64,000 nt of DNA, taken from contig VMEE01000019.1 in assembly GCA_009910795.1 (NCBI GenBank), positions 124,001 through 188,000 of the forward strand. The letters run 5' to 3'. Shown piece after piece: positions 25,274 through 34,326 of this stretch; within the stretch, counting starts at the first letter, position 1, and the number at the start of each line of letters is the position of its first letter. The DNA is from Dehalobacter sp. CP. GTDB taxonomy: Bacteria > Bacillota_B > Desulfitobacteriia > Desulfitobacteriales > Syntrophobotulaceae. The notes beneath the pieces are model-generated. The model worked only from the letters and a program-made list of their open reading frames with translations, made no database searches and was not told where the DNA came from. The position numbers were made by a program, and so were the translations under genes.

Positions 25274-25650
25274 CGAATTTAAGAGAGATCTACAAGTGCA
25301 ACGTCTGTGGCAATGTTGTGGAGATTGTTCACGCAGGGGCTCCGGCCTTGGTATGCTGCGGCCAGCCCATGGAAAAGCTCGAGGGACGTTCGGAAGATAT
25401 GGGTTTGGAAAAACACCTTCCGATAGTTCAAGTAACAGAAGAGGGCATCAAAGTCACTGTCGGGAGCATCGAGCACCCCATGGAAGAGAAACATTTTATT
25501 CAGTTCATCGAAGTTCTGACTGCAGATAAAGTCTGTCGTGCAGAGCTAAAACCTGGACAGAAGCCAGAGGCTTTTTTCCCAGTAGATATTGCAGCCGTTC
25601 TCGAGGTCAGGGAATACTGCAATCTTCATGGACTCTGGAAAACAAAATAG
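25270..25650 (+). CDS. dfx: Desulfoferrodoxin (superoxide reductase)
   Basis: 126 aa. The N-terminal desulforedoxin-type centre has YKCNVCGN and VCCGQPM (four Cys). The catalytic domain supplies the square-pyramidal iron site with His residues in EKHLP and HPMEEKHF and the Cys/His of CNLHGLW at the end. It converts superoxide to hydrogen peroxide. Coupled to fprA by an ATGA overlap, so O2 and superoxide removal are co-expressed. A hairpin terminator follows. Confidence 0.96.
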   Translation: MTNLREIYKCNVCGNVVEIVHAGAPALVCCGQPMEKLEGRSEDMGLEKHLPIVQVTEEGIKVTVGSIEHPMEEKHFIQFIEVLTADKVCRAELKPGQKPEAFFPVDIAAVLEVREYCNLHGLWKTK

Positions 25651-25693
25651 ACCTAAGGTTTTTTATTCCTAATAATTGATAATGAGATCATAG

Positions 25694-25738
25694 GAGAGGG
25701 ATGGTATAATAAAGACTGAGATTACCATCTCTTTTTTG
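25694..25738 (+). terminator. Terminator after fprA-dfx
   Basis: GAGAGGGATGGTA pairs with TACCATCTCT across a loop of about 16 bases, followed by six T. Confidence 0.75.
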
Positions 25739-25739
25739 T

Positions 25740-25758
25740 TTCAATTGATCAAATTGAA
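25740..25758. promoter_or_regulatory. Inverted repeat upstream of the nuo sigma-54 promoter
   Basis: Near-perfect palindrome TTCAATT-GATCA-AATTGAA, about 130-160 bp upstream of the predicted transcription start, the usual distance for a sigma-54 activator (enhancer-binding protein) site. No activator gene is adjacent. Binding role is inferred from position alone. Confidence 0.35.
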
Positions 25759-25875
25759 AATAAATCGTACACTTTTGGATTTTTCGGAATGATATTTTGT
25801 TTTTACGACTTTAACAATTTGAGAAAAAGCCTGTATTTGAGCCTTTATTTTTACAAGTTGAGTGTCGGAGGCTTC

Positions 25876-25891
25876 TGGCACGCATCTTGCA
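25876..25891 (+). promoter_or_regulatory. Sigma-54 (-24/-12) promoter of the nuo operon
   Basis: TGGCACGCATCTTGCA matches the consensus TGGCACG-N4-TTGCA at every conserved position, with GG (25877-25878) and GC (25889-25890) at exact spacing. Transcription should start near 25902, 48 bp upstream of nuoA. Confidence 0.8.
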
Positions 25892-25949
25892 ATAATTCTC
25901 TGGTGAGAATATAAATTCATTTTAATTTATATAGAAGAGGAGGTAGACA

Positions 25950-26306
25950 ATGTTAATTAATTACGCAGGGATCGCAGTAATTTTAGCGTGGGGAATTGTA
26001 TTTCCGGTAATTCTGCTGGTGGTTCAGAGACTGCTCTGTCCAAACAATCCGACCAAGGCAAAAATGTTGACTTACGAGTGTGGTCTTGATACCCAGGGGG
26101 ATACGTGGATTCGTTTTAAAATGAGTTATTTTATGTATGCCTTGATTTTCGTGGTCTTTGATGTTGAAACAATTTTTCTCTATCCTTGGGCGATGTTGTT
26201 TGAAAATCTAGGCTTGTTTGCCATTATTGAGATGGTGATCTTTATTGCGATTCTCATTCTTGGATTTGCCTATGCCTGGAAGGAAGGTGCTCTAGAATGG
26301 ATGTAG
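25950..26306 (+). CDS. nuoA: NADH-quinone oxidoreductase subunit A
   Basis: 118 aa, three membrane helices. The first loop has the NuoA signature [20 protein letters not shown], and helix 2 carries [13 protein letters not shown] with the conserved acidic residues. Part of the membrane arm next to the quinone site of complex I. First gene of an 11-gene operon. GGAGG ribosome site; overlaps nuoB by 10 bases. Confidence 0.97.
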   Translation: MLINYAGIAVILAWGIVFPVILLVVQRLLCPNNPTKAKMLTYECGLDTQGDTWIRFKMSYFMYALIFVVFDVETIFLYPWAMLFENLGLFAIIEMVIFIAILILGFAYAWKEGALEWM

Positions 26307-26836
26307 TCAAGAAAAACTATAAAGTTGAAGTGCCGGAATATGAAATGCCAAACAATATCATCATGTGCAAGATCGAAGATGCGCTGAACTGGTGCCGATC
26401 CCGGTCCTTCTGGCCACTGACGTTCGGTCTGGCCTGCTGTGCGTTTGAAATGATGGCAGCCGGAGATGCCCGCTATGACATTGCGCGTTTCGGGTCCGAA
26501 GTTTTCAGACCTTCGCCGCGTCAGTGCGACCTTCTGATTATCGCGGGCACAGTCACGAAAAAAATGGAACCGATTGTTGCCCGACTGTATGAACAAATGG
26601 CCGAACCGAAATACGTGCTGGCAATGGGCAGTTGCGCGATCAGCGGTGGTCCGTTCAAAGACTCCTATAGTGTTGTGAAAGGAGCCGATACGTTCTTGCC
26701 GGTAGATGTCTACGTACCGGGCTGTCCGCCGAGACCGGAAGCACTGTTCTACGGACTTCTCGAGCTGCGGAAAAAAGTGACGAATCCCAGAAAGTTCGCT
26801 GAGAACAACAAGGAGAGGATCATGCAGAATGGATAA
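26297..26836 (+). CDS. nuoB: NADH-quinone oxidoreductase subunit B
   Basis: 179 aa. Carries the ligands of cluster N2: the adjacent Cys pair in [10 protein letters not shown], a Cys in MGSCAISGG and a Cys in [11 protein letters not shown]2 is the last iron-sulfur cluster before quinone. Overlaps nuoC by 8 bases. Confidence 0.98.
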   Translation: MDVVKKNYKVEVPEYEMPNNIIMCKIEDALNWCRSRSFWPLTFGLACCAFEMMAAGDARYDIARFGSEVFRPSPRQCDLLIIAGTVTKKMEPIVARLYEQMAEPKYVLAMGSCAISGGPFKDSYSVVKGADTFLPVDVYVPGCPPRPEALFYGLLELRKKVTNPRKFAENNKERIMQNG

Positions 26837-27290
26837 AAAGATTGATCGTCAAGCGCTGGTTGCCTTTCTTAATGAGAAGATGGATGCGCAAGCGGAAGTC
26901 TTTGAGGACAATACGGAAGCTTCCATAAAAGTACCCCGCTTGAAGCTTGTGGAGACCATGCAGAAACTTAGGGAAAATCCACAGTACAAATTCGATGTTC
27001 TGATGAATCTGAGCTCTGTGGATTATCCGGAAAACTTCACTGTGATCTATCACCTGTTTTCGATTGAGCATAAGCATTATTTGACTGTAAAAGTGGAAAT
27101 AAGCAAAGAGAATCCCTGCTGGGTACCGTCGGTCAGTTCTGTCTGGAAAGCGGCTCAGGTACACGAAAGGGAAGTTTTCGATTTGATGGGGATTCTATTT
27201 AATGATCATCCTGATCTCAGAAGAATTCTGCTGCCGGAGGACTTTGCCGGACATCCTTTGCGCAAAGATTTTACGCAGCAGGCTGATTAA
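26829..27290 (+). CDS. nuoC: NADH-quinone oxidoreductase subunit C
   Basis: 153 aa, 30-kDa-subunit family: [16 protein letters not shown] motif ([19 protein letters not shown]) and the C-terminal [35 protein letters not shown]. Contacts NuoB and NuoD in the connecting module. Separate from nuoD, not fused. Confidence 0.97.
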   Translation: MDKKIDRQALVAFLNEKMDAQAEVFEDNTEASIKVPRLKLVETMQKLRENPQYKFDVLMNLSSVDYPENFTVIYHLFSIEHKHYLTVKVEISKENPCWVPSVSSVWKAAQVHEREVFDLMGILFNDHPDLRRILLPEDFAGHPLRKDFTQQAD

Positions 27291-27325
27291 ACACCAAAAT
27301 GCGAAACAGAATTTGAGGTGTAAGA

Positions 27326-28435
27326 ATGAATGACATAAGAACCCAGGAGATGAACTTAAACTTTGGTCCTCAGCACCCCAGTACGCACGGGGTGTATCGC
27401 GGTGTGTTCACGATGCAGGGCGAATATATTACCAAGTGCGTGAACCATATCGGTTATCTGCACCGCGGCATTGAAAAATTAGCGGAGTCCCGCACCTATA
27501 CCCAGTTTATTCCGTACAACGGACGGCTGGACTATGTTTCAGGCATATTGAATGAAGAGGCTTATGTCCGTGCGGTGGAAAAATTGATGGGTATTTCCGA
27601 TCAGGTTCCTGAACGGGCTGAATATATCCGGGTGATGATGGCGGAACTTCAGCGTATTGCCAGCCACCTGGTATTTTATTCCTCGATGGCGCTGGACATG
27701 GCCGGTTTCACACCTTGGACTTATGGGTTCCGCGAGAGAGACACAATTCTAGATTTATTTGAAATGGCAACCGGTAGCCGCATGATGCCGAATTATATGC
27801 GGTTTGGTGGCGTTGCTGCTGATCTGAACGAAGAATTTATGCCTGCCCTGCGCAAACTGCTCGATATCATGCCGAAATGCATGGAAGAGTACCACGGTAT
27901 TTTAACAGGCAATGAGATATTCCAGGCCCGTACAAAGGGGGTTGCCCCGCTTTCCCGCGAAAAAGCTTTGATTTACGGGATATCCGGTCCTTCGGCCAGG
28001 GCTTCAGGCATTGATTATGACCTGCGCCGGGACGAGCCCTACGGAATTTATGACCGTTTCAAATTCAATGTGCCGGTCCGTCAGACTGGGGATACGTTTG
28101 ATCGTTATATTGTTCGTATGGAAGAGATGGCTGAAAGCGTCAAAATTTTAGAACAGGCTTATAGAGAAATTCCGGAAGGTCCAGTTCTGGCCAAGGTCCC
28201 GAAAATAATTAAACCTCCTGCCGGAGAAGTCTATCACCGTATCGAGCATTCCAAAGGGCATCTTGGTTTCCATATTGTGAGTGATGGTACAGCCAAACCT
28301 TACCGTTTAAGGATTTGTTCTCCCTGTTTTGTGAATGTGGCAATTTTTGAAGAAATGGCTGTCGGTTTGCATCTGCAGGATGCAGTGGTTGCTTTTGCTT
28401 CCTTAGACATTGTGTTGGGAGAAATTGACCGCTAA
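27326..28435 (+). CDS. nuoD: NADH-quinone oxidoreductase subunit D
   Basis: 369 aa, 49-kDa subunit, related to [NiFe] hydrogenase large subunits but without the nickel-binding cysteines. Signatures are NFGPQHPSTHGVYRG (quinone-site His) and HIGYLHRGIEKLAE at the N-terminus and ASLDIVLGEIDR at the end. Forms the quinone pocket with NuoB. GAGGTG ribosome site. Confidence 0.98.
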   Translation: MNDIRTQEMNLNFGPQHPSTHGVYRGVFTMQGEYITKCVNHIGYLHRGIEKLAESRTYTQFIPYNGRLDYVSGILNEEAYVRAVEKLMGISDQVPERAEYIRVMMAELQRIASHLVFYSSMALDMAGFTPWTYGFRERDTILDLFEMATGSRMMPNYMRFGGVAADLNEEFMPALRKLLDIMPKCMEEYHGILTGNEIFQARTKGVAPLSREKALIYGISGPSARASGIDYDLRRDEPYGIYDRFKFNVPVRQTGDTFDRYIVRMEEMAESVKILEQAYREIPEGPVLAKVPKIIKPPAGEVYHRIEHSKGHLGFHIVSDGTAKPYRLRICSPCFVNVAIFEEMAVGLHLQDAVVAFASLDIVLGEIDR

Positions 28436-28471
28436 CAGACAGAAACAAGAATTCAGAAGATGGAGGAAAAT

Positions 28472-29518
28472 ATGGTACTATTTCTTGTTTGGGTCGATAT
28501 GTTCAGACAGTGGCTTGTTGGGATTGGAATACCGGCATTGCCTGCTGAAATATTGATTAAAACCATTCTGGTTTTAATTGTCATTATCTTTGTGCTAACG
28601 AACCTAATTGTTCTGGTCTGGCTGGAACGTAAGTTTGCTGCTTTTTACGCTGACCGCGTCGGCCCTAACCGCCTTGGACCTGCAGGTTTTCTGCAGTTCC
28701 CGGTTGATATTGTCAAAATGCTCGGGAAAGAGGATATCATTCCCGAAAACGTGGACAGACCGGTATTTAAGATTGCCAGTATCTGCGCATTCCTTACGGC
28801 AATTATGGGCTGGGCCGTTATTCCTCTTGGCAAAGGCATGATCCTGGAAGATTTGAATGTCGGACTACTGTACTTTATTGCGATTGGTTCTACAGGAACG
28901 ATTGCCTTTGTCATGGCCGGTTTTGCTTCGAATAATAAATACGCGCTGCTCGGCGGGATGAGAACGGCTGCTCAGATGATCAGCTATGAAATTCCGCTGG
29001 CCTTTTCTTTGCTCGGCATCGTCATGATCACCGGAAGCTTAAGCCTTACCGAGATTGTCGATGCCCAGAAAAACGTCTGGTTTGTCTTTCCGCAGATTCT
29101 TGCCTTCTTCGCTTATTTTGTTTGTTCCATCGCGGAAACAAACCGTGGACCGTTCGACTTGGCGGAAGGGGAGCAGGAGTTGGTTGCGGGATACTTCGTC
29201 GAGTATTCGGGTATCCGCTATGCGTTGTTTATGGTCGCTGAATATACCCATCTGGTTGCGGTCTCGGCGATTGCAGCCGTTGTGTTCCTCGGCGGCTGGA
29301 ATGCACCGTTTGGCTTGACCTTCATACCGGGATTCATCTGGATGATGATTAAAATTTACTTGATGATTTTCCTGTTCATGTGGGTCAGATGGACATTTGT
29401 CAGGGTAAAAGTCGAGCATTTGATGCATATCGGCTGGAAATTCCTGATCCCGCTTACTTTATTTAATATTGTGATCACCGGCATTGGCGTTTACGTCTAC
29501 CGGATGATTGCAGGTTAA
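28472..29518 (+). CDS. nuoH: NADH-quinone oxidoreductase subunit H
   Basis: 348 aa from the ATG 6 bases after GGAGG (an in-frame ATG at 28460 lies ahead of the ribosome site). Eight predicted membrane helices; LERKFAAFYADRVGPNRLGP in the first loop and ETNRGPFDLAEGEQELVAGY, the quinone-site motif, in the middle. Joins the peripheral and membrane arms. Confidence 0.97.
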   Translation: MVLFLVWVDMFRQWLVGIGIPALPAEILIKTILVLIVIIFVLTNLIVLVWLERKFAAFYADRVGPNRLGPAGFLQFPVDIVKMLGKEDIIPENVDRPVFKIASICAFLTAIMGWAVIPLGKGMILEDLNVGLLYFIAIGSTGTIAFVMAGFASNNKYALLGGMRTAAQMISYEIPLAFSLLGIVMITGSLSLTEIVDAQKNVWFVFPQILAFFAYFVCSIAETNRGPFDLAEGEQELVAGYFVEYSGIRYALFMVAEYTHLVAVSAIAAVVFLGGWNAPFGLTFIPGFIWMMIKIYLMIFLFMWVRWTFVRVKVEHLMHIGWKFLIPLTLFNIVITGIGVYVYRMIAG

Positions 29519-29530
29519 GGTGGTGAAATC

Positions 29531-29944
29531 GTGTACGGACAAGGACTTTTAAAAGGCTTAAGCATATCAATCAGACACTTTTTCAAAAAGAAAGTCACGG
29601 AGATGTACCCGGAGCAAAAGCCTAACCTGCCGAAGCGTTCCCGGGGATGGTTTGAACTGACCCCGGATAAATGTACGGCATGCGGACTTTGCGTCAACGC
29701 CTGTCCCAACGGGATTATCTCGATTGAAAGCTATAAGGATGAGAACAACAAAAGAAAGCTGGCTCAGTATCGTATGCTGATGGAAAGCTGTATTTTCTGC
29801 GGATTTTGTGTTGAGGCCTGTCCTCAAGATGCTTTGTACAATACGCAAGCTTTTGAACAGACGGTCTTCTTCCGGGAAGATCTTAACAGAATCCTCTATA
29901 AAGCCGAGCCTCAGTCGGTTCAGGCTGAAAGGAGTGAAGCGTAG
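29531..29944 (+). CDS. nuoI: NADH-quinone oxidoreductase subunit I
   Basis: 137 aa with two [4Fe-4S] motifs, CTACGLCVNACP and CIFCGFCVEACP, for clusters N6a and N6b. GTG start after AGGTGG. With nuoEFG absent, electrons must enter at this subunit or through an unknown partner, perhaps ferredoxin. Confidence 0.97.
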   Translation: MYGQGLLKGLSISIRHFFKKKVTEMYPEQKPNLPKRSRGWFELTPDKCTACGLCVNACPNGIISIESYKDENNKRKLAQYRMLMESCIFCGFCVEACPQDALYNTQAFEQTVFFREDLNRILYKAEPQSVQAERSEA

Positions 29945-30445
29945 ATGGGCTTTACAGTGATGTTTTACGTAATTGCCATCGTTACCCTCGGTTCGGCACT
30001 TATGATGGTCATCAGCAAAAATATCTTTCACAGTGCGCTTTTAATGCTGGTAGCATTTTTGGGTATTGCAGGGGTTTTTGTTCTGCTGCATGCTGATTTT
30101 CTGGCCGCCACCCAGGTTCTGATTTATGCCGGGGCGATCACGATATTTGTTGTCTTTGCGATCATGTTTACCATACGCGGGGATATGAAATCGACAAACT
30201 TGTTCTCCAGGAACCTGGTTCCGGGAGCGCTGCTCTCGCTGATCATGATTGTTGTGAATGCAGTCATGGTCCTGACAACGAAGTGGCCGTTGAAGACTAT
30301 GACAGCTCCGGAGTCAACAGCGAAGGAAATTGCCAATCTGATGCTGACAAAATACGTCGTTGCGTTTGAAGTGACCGCAGTACTGTTGCTGGTGGCCATG
30401 CTCGGCGCGATTGTTATTGTGAAAGAGGTGAAAAAGTCCTCATGA
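29945..30445 (+). CDS. nuoJ: NADH-quinone oxidoreductase subunit J
   Basis: 166 aa with five membrane helices, including the NuoJ-type ATQVLIYAGAITIFVVFAIM (helix 3) that takes part in coupling. Starts right after the nuoI stop and overlaps nuoK by 4 bases. Confidence 0.96.
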   Translation: MGFTVMFYVIAIVTLGSALMMVISKNIFHSALLMLVAFLGIAGVFVLLHADFLAATQVLIYAGAITIFVVFAIMFTIRGDMKSTNLFSRNLVPGALLSLIMIVVNAVMVLTTKWPLKTMTAPESTAKEIANLMLTKYVVAFEVTAVLLLVAMLGAIVIVKEVKKSS

Positions 30446-30777
30446 GTAGTATCATCCATTTTTTATTCAATATTGGATTGCCGCATTTTCTGATTCTTAG
30501 CGGAACTCTTTTCTTCATCGGACTTTTCAGTGTTCTGGCCAAAAGAAACCTGATTGCGATCCTCATGGGAATGGAAATCATGCTGAGTTCAGTCAACATC
30601 AATCTTGTTGCTTTCAACAGATATACCACCGCTCCGGCTCTGCACGGCCACGTCTTTGCACTCTTTGTGATCGCCTTGGCAGCGGCGGAAGTATCGGTAG
30701 GCTTGGCCTTGATTATTTCTGTCTACCGCCAGCACAAGTCGGTTGAAGCGGATGATATCGATTCGATGAAATGGTAG
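30442..30777 (+). CDS. nuoK: NADH-quinone oxidoreductase subunit K
   Basis: 111 aa, three membrane helices; GMEIMLSSVNINLVAFNRY carries the conserved membrane Glu and AAAEVSVGLALIISVYR the second. MrpC-like proton channel component. ATGA overlap with nuoJ. Confidence 0.96.
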   Translation: MSSIIHFLFNIGLPHFLILSGTLFFIGLFSVLAKRNLIAILMGMEIMLSSVNINLVAFNRYTTAPALHGHVFALFVIALAAAEVSVGLALIISVYRQHKSVEADDIDSMKW

Positions 30778-30814
30778 TCTTAATTCAAGATAAAGGCAGG
30801 TGTAATTTACTATA

Positions 30815-32788
30815 ATGATTGATTTTGCTCTGAATAACGCCTGGTTGATTCCGTTGTTGCCGGCGTTGGCCTTTGCTCTGATCGTCTTTGTGACGAAACC
30901 CTCGCAAAAGCTAAGCGCTTTCATTTCCATTCTGGGCATCCTTGTATCGTTTGTACTGTCGGTTGCTATTGGAATAGGCGTATTTCAACGCGGCGAATTC
31001 TTAATAGAACATCCTTTAAAAGTCGTTGTTACCTGGTTCAGTATGCATGGACTGGCGATCGACGTAGGAACACAGATCGATCCGACCTCGGCCATGATGC
31101 TTTTCGTGGTGACGCTGGTCGCATCTTTAGTTCAGATTTACTCTCTTGGCTATATGTACGGAGATCCTGGGTTTTCCCGTTTTTATTCCTATCTTTCGCT
31201 CTTTGCCGCCTCGATGCTGGGGCTGGTCATTGCACCGAATCTTCTGCAAATGTTTGTATTCTGGGAACTTGTTGGCCTGTGTTCGTATCTGCTGATTGGT
31301 TTCTGGTACGAAAGAAATTCAGCGCGTGAAGCAGCGAAAAAAGCTTTCATTACCTGCCGGGCAGGTGACTTTGGCCTGCTGCTGGGCATTATTTTACTTC
31401 AGGTGAACTTTGGAACGCTTGATCTGCAGGAACTCGCTGAAATGATCCCGAATTTTGCGCAGTACACGACCCTTTCGGCTGGTGCGATGACGGCAATCGC
31501 GATCGTGCTGTTCCTCGGACCTATGGCCAAATCCGGTCAGTTCCCGTTCCATGTTTGGCTTCCCGACGCCATGGAAGGCCCTACACCTGTCAGTGCTTTG
31601 ATCCATGCGGCAACTATGGTTGTCGCAGGGGTCTATCTGGTTGGCAGAACGCTTACGCTGTTCATTACGCTTCCTACGGCAATGGTCTTTGTGGCGATTA
31701 TCGGTGGCTTTACCGCTATCTTTGCTGCCACCATTGCGTTAACGCAGACCGAGATGAAAAAGATCCTGGCTTACTCGACGGTTTCCCAGCTTGGCTATAT
31801 GATGCTGGCCCTCGGAGCAGGAAGCCTTACCGCCAGTATGTTTCATTTGTTCACCCACGCTTTCTTCAAAGCGCTGCTCTTCCTGTGCGCAGGCGCTGTG
31901 CTTCATGCAATGCACAACGAAGCCAGCATTGCGAAATACGGCGGTTTGAAAAAATACATGCCGGTTACTTACTGGACCATGCTGGTTGGCTGCCTGGCCA
32001 TTTCCGGTATCTTTCCGTTTGCCGGCTTCTTCAGTAAGGACCTGATCCTGGAAGTCACCTATGCTGCTTCGTCGTTATCGGGACATGCTGCCGGTCCGTT
32101 CCAGGGCGTCTACACGGTCCTGTTTATTCTGGCAGCGTTGACGGCCCTACTGACGGCATTTTATATGTTCAGAATGTTCTTCATCTGCTTCCATGGCGAA
32201 CTGAGAAGCCACGAGGCCCATCCACATGAAGCACCGAAGACCATGACGATCCCACTGATCATTCTTGCCGTATTTTCTCTGGCCGGTGGCTGGGTAGGCT
32301 GGCCGGGACTTGGAGAAGGGCAGGCTTTCGGTTATTTCGTCCGGTTGGGTCATTTCCACGAGGTGGAGGCCAACTGGTTCCTGATTATCCTGTCGACAGC
32401 GTTGGCGTTGATCGGAATTGGAACGGCTGCACTGTTCTATCTGAAGAAGGCATTCTCAGCCGAAGCCGTAGCCCAAAAGATACCGTTCCTGTACAAGCTT
32501 TCGCTGAATAAGTACTATATTGATGAGTTTTACCTCTGGGTTATTCATCACATCATCGATGGATTTGGCCGGATTTTGTGGTGGGTCGATGTGGTTGTCG
32601 TCGACGGCATTGTCAATGGTCTGGCACGTCTTACCCGGGATTCGGGTGACGCTGTCCGCAGAGTTAATACAGGAAACCTTCAGCACTATGCGATGGTCTT
32701 CTTTGTCGGTGTGATTGTCCTGATCATGATTTTAACGACTGCAGACTTCAGTCAACTAAATATTGGGCTGCTGGGAGGTGTCAAGTAA
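30815..32788 (+). CDS. nuoL: NADH-quinone oxidoreductase subunit L
   Basis: 657 aa antiporter-like proton pump. Typical segments are FVFWELVGLCSYLLIGFWYE, FPFHVWLPDAMEGPTPVSAL, IHAATMVVAGVYLVGRT and FFSKDLILE; a long lateral helix and anchor follow at the C-terminus (about 540-657). AGGTG ribosome site 12 bases upstream. The stop overlaps nuoM by one base. Confidence 0.97.
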   Translation: MIDFALNNAWLIPLLPALAFALIVFVTKPSQKLSAFISILGILVSFVLSVAIGIGVFQRGEFLIEHPLKVVVTWFSMHGLAIDVGTQIDPTSAMMLFVVTLVASLVQIYSLGYMYGDPGFSRFYSYLSLFAASMLGLVIAPNLLQMFVFWELVGLCSYLLIGFWYERNSAREAAKKAFITCRAGDFGLLLGIILLQVNFGTLDLQELAEMIPNFAQYTTLSAGAMTAIAIVLFLGPMAKSGQFPFHVWLPDAMEGPTPVSALIHAATMVVAGVYLVGRTLTLFITLPTAMVFVAIIGGFTAIFAATIALTQTEMKKILAYSTVSQLGYMMLALGAGSLTASMFHLFTHAFFKALLFLCAGAVLHAMHNEASIAKYGGLKKYMPVTYWTMLVGCLAISGIFPFAGFFSKDLILEVTYAASSLSGHAAGPFQGVYTVLFILAALTALLTAFYMFRMFFICFHGELRSHEAHPHEAPKTMTIPLIILAVFSLAGGWVGWPGLGEGQAFGYFVRLGHFHEVEANWFLIILSTALALIGIGTAALFYLKKAFSAEAVAQKIPFLYKLSLNKYYIDEFYLWVIHHIIDGFGRILWWVDVVVVDGIVNGLARLTRDSGDAVRRVNTGNLQHYAMVFFVGVIVLIMILTTADFSQLNIGLLGGVK

Positions 32789-34326
32789 TGAATTTTCCTG
32801 TCTTAACCACCATTTTACTGGCACCCATCATTGGTGCGCTGATCAGTGTCTTTATTCCGAAAGAAAAATCCGATGCGATTAAAGCTGTTGCCGGTATCAC
32901 CACGTTCATTTCCCTGGCACTATCCATTTTCGTGTATTACATTTACTACACGCAGAACCTGGCTGTCGGCGGATTTGCATTTACAGAAGACATTCCATTC
33001 ATTACGGATTTGGGCGTTGTCTACTCGCTCGGGGTCGACGGCCTGAGCCTGCCGCTCCTGCTGTTGACCAACGTTATTGGCTTTTCAGCAGTGTTTTCCC
33101 GTTCGTGGAGTATCGAGAAAAGAGCCAAAGAGTTCTATATCCTGCTGCTGATCCTGATTGCCGGTGTCATGGGAACTTTTATTGCCAGAGACCTGTTTAT
33201 CTTCTTCTTGTTCTATGAAGTGGTGGTCATTCCGATTTACATCATGGTGATCATCTGGGGAAGCGGCAGCAAAACCAAAGATGTCAATAAAGAATACGCC
33301 GGTATGAAACTGACGATCTATCTACTGATCGGAAGCGCCTTTCTTCTGGCCGGACTGATTTGGATGTATGTATTGGCCGGCAATATGCTCGGAACGCCGA
33401 CCTTTGATATTGAAAAGCTCGCGACACTGAACTTCTCTAGAAATCTTCAGATTGCGATCTTTGGCTTGATGGCGCTGGGCTTTACGTCCCTGATCTCGAT
33501 GTTCCCGTTCCACTCATGGTCCCCGGACGGATATGCCGGTGCGCCGACTGCGGTTTCCATGATTCACGCCGGTGTTCTGAAAAAGATTGGCGGCTATGGT
33601 CTTATCCGGATCGGTATCTTTATCTTCCCGCTTGGTGCTAAATTCTGGGCACCGCTGATTGCGATCCTGGCTGTCTGCAACGTGCTTTACGCGGCGTTCA
33701 TCAGCCTGGCCCAAAAAGACATGAAATATGTCGTCGGATATTCCAGCGTGAGCCATATGGGTTTCGTACTGATCGGTATCGCATCGCTTAATGTGATCGG
33801 TTTGAACGGTGCGGTTGCCAATATGTTCGCGCATGGTGTAATGGCAGCGCTGTTCTTCTCGGTCGTCGGCTATATCTATGCTGAAACGAAAACCAGACAT
33901 ATCCCTGATCTCGGAGGGATTGCACATCAGATGCCCCGTCTAGCCGGTGTGTTCCTAGTAGCGACGATGGCTTCGGCCGGACTGCCGGGCTTAATCACGT
34001 TCGTTCCTGAGTTCACCGTATTTATGGGCGCTTTCAGCGAACCTGCCATCAGGATTCCTGCGATTCTGGCCCTGACGGGAATTATTATTGGAGCCGTCTA
34101 TGTCCTGAGAATGGCAGCCAATGTACTGTTTGGACCACGCAAGACAGAATGGGACGGAAAAATGGATATCAAAGGCTCCTATATGATTCCGGTCATCGTT
34201 CTGGTCGCATTCACCGTAATCTTCGGTTTGTTCCCATCGTTATTGATGGATATGGTCAATTCAGGAATAGAGCCTATTGCTGAAAAACTGGTCGAGGCCG
34301 GTTCCCAGATAGGAGGTACGCTGTAA
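32788..34326 (+). CDS. nuoM: NADH-quinone oxidoreductase subunit M
   Basis: 512 aa antiporter-like subunit: GVDGLSLPLLLLTNVIGF, FFLFYEVVVIPIYIMVIIWG (conserved Glu), FPFHSWSPDGYAGAPTAVSM and YSSVSHMGFVLIGIA. One of three proton-pumping subunits. One-base overlaps at both ends. Confidence 0.97.
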   Translation: MNFPVLTTILLAPIIGALISVFIPKEKSDAIKAVAGITTFISLALSIFVYYIYYTQNLAVGGFAFTEDIPFITDLGVVYSLGVDGLSLPLLLLTNVIGFSAVFSRSWSIEKRAKEFYILLLILIAGVMGTFIARDLFIFFLFYEVVVIPIYIMVIIWGSGSKTKDVNKEYAGMKLTIYLLIGSAFLLAGLIWMYVLAGNMLGTPTFDIEKLATLNFSRNLQIAIFGLMALGFTSLISMFPFHSWSPDGYAGAPTAVSMIHAGVLKKIGGYGLIRIGIFIFPLGAKFWAPLIAILAVCNVLYAAFISLAQKDMKYVVGYSSVSHMGFVLIGIASLNVIGLNGAVANMFAHGVMAALFFSVVGYIYAETKTRHIPDLGGIAHQMPRLAGVFLVATMASAGLPGLITFVPEFTVFMGAFSEPAIRIPAILALTGIIIGAVYVLRMAANVLFGPRKTEWDGKMDIKGSYMIPVIVLVAFTVIFGLFPSLLMDMVNSGIEPIAEKLVEAGSQIGGTL

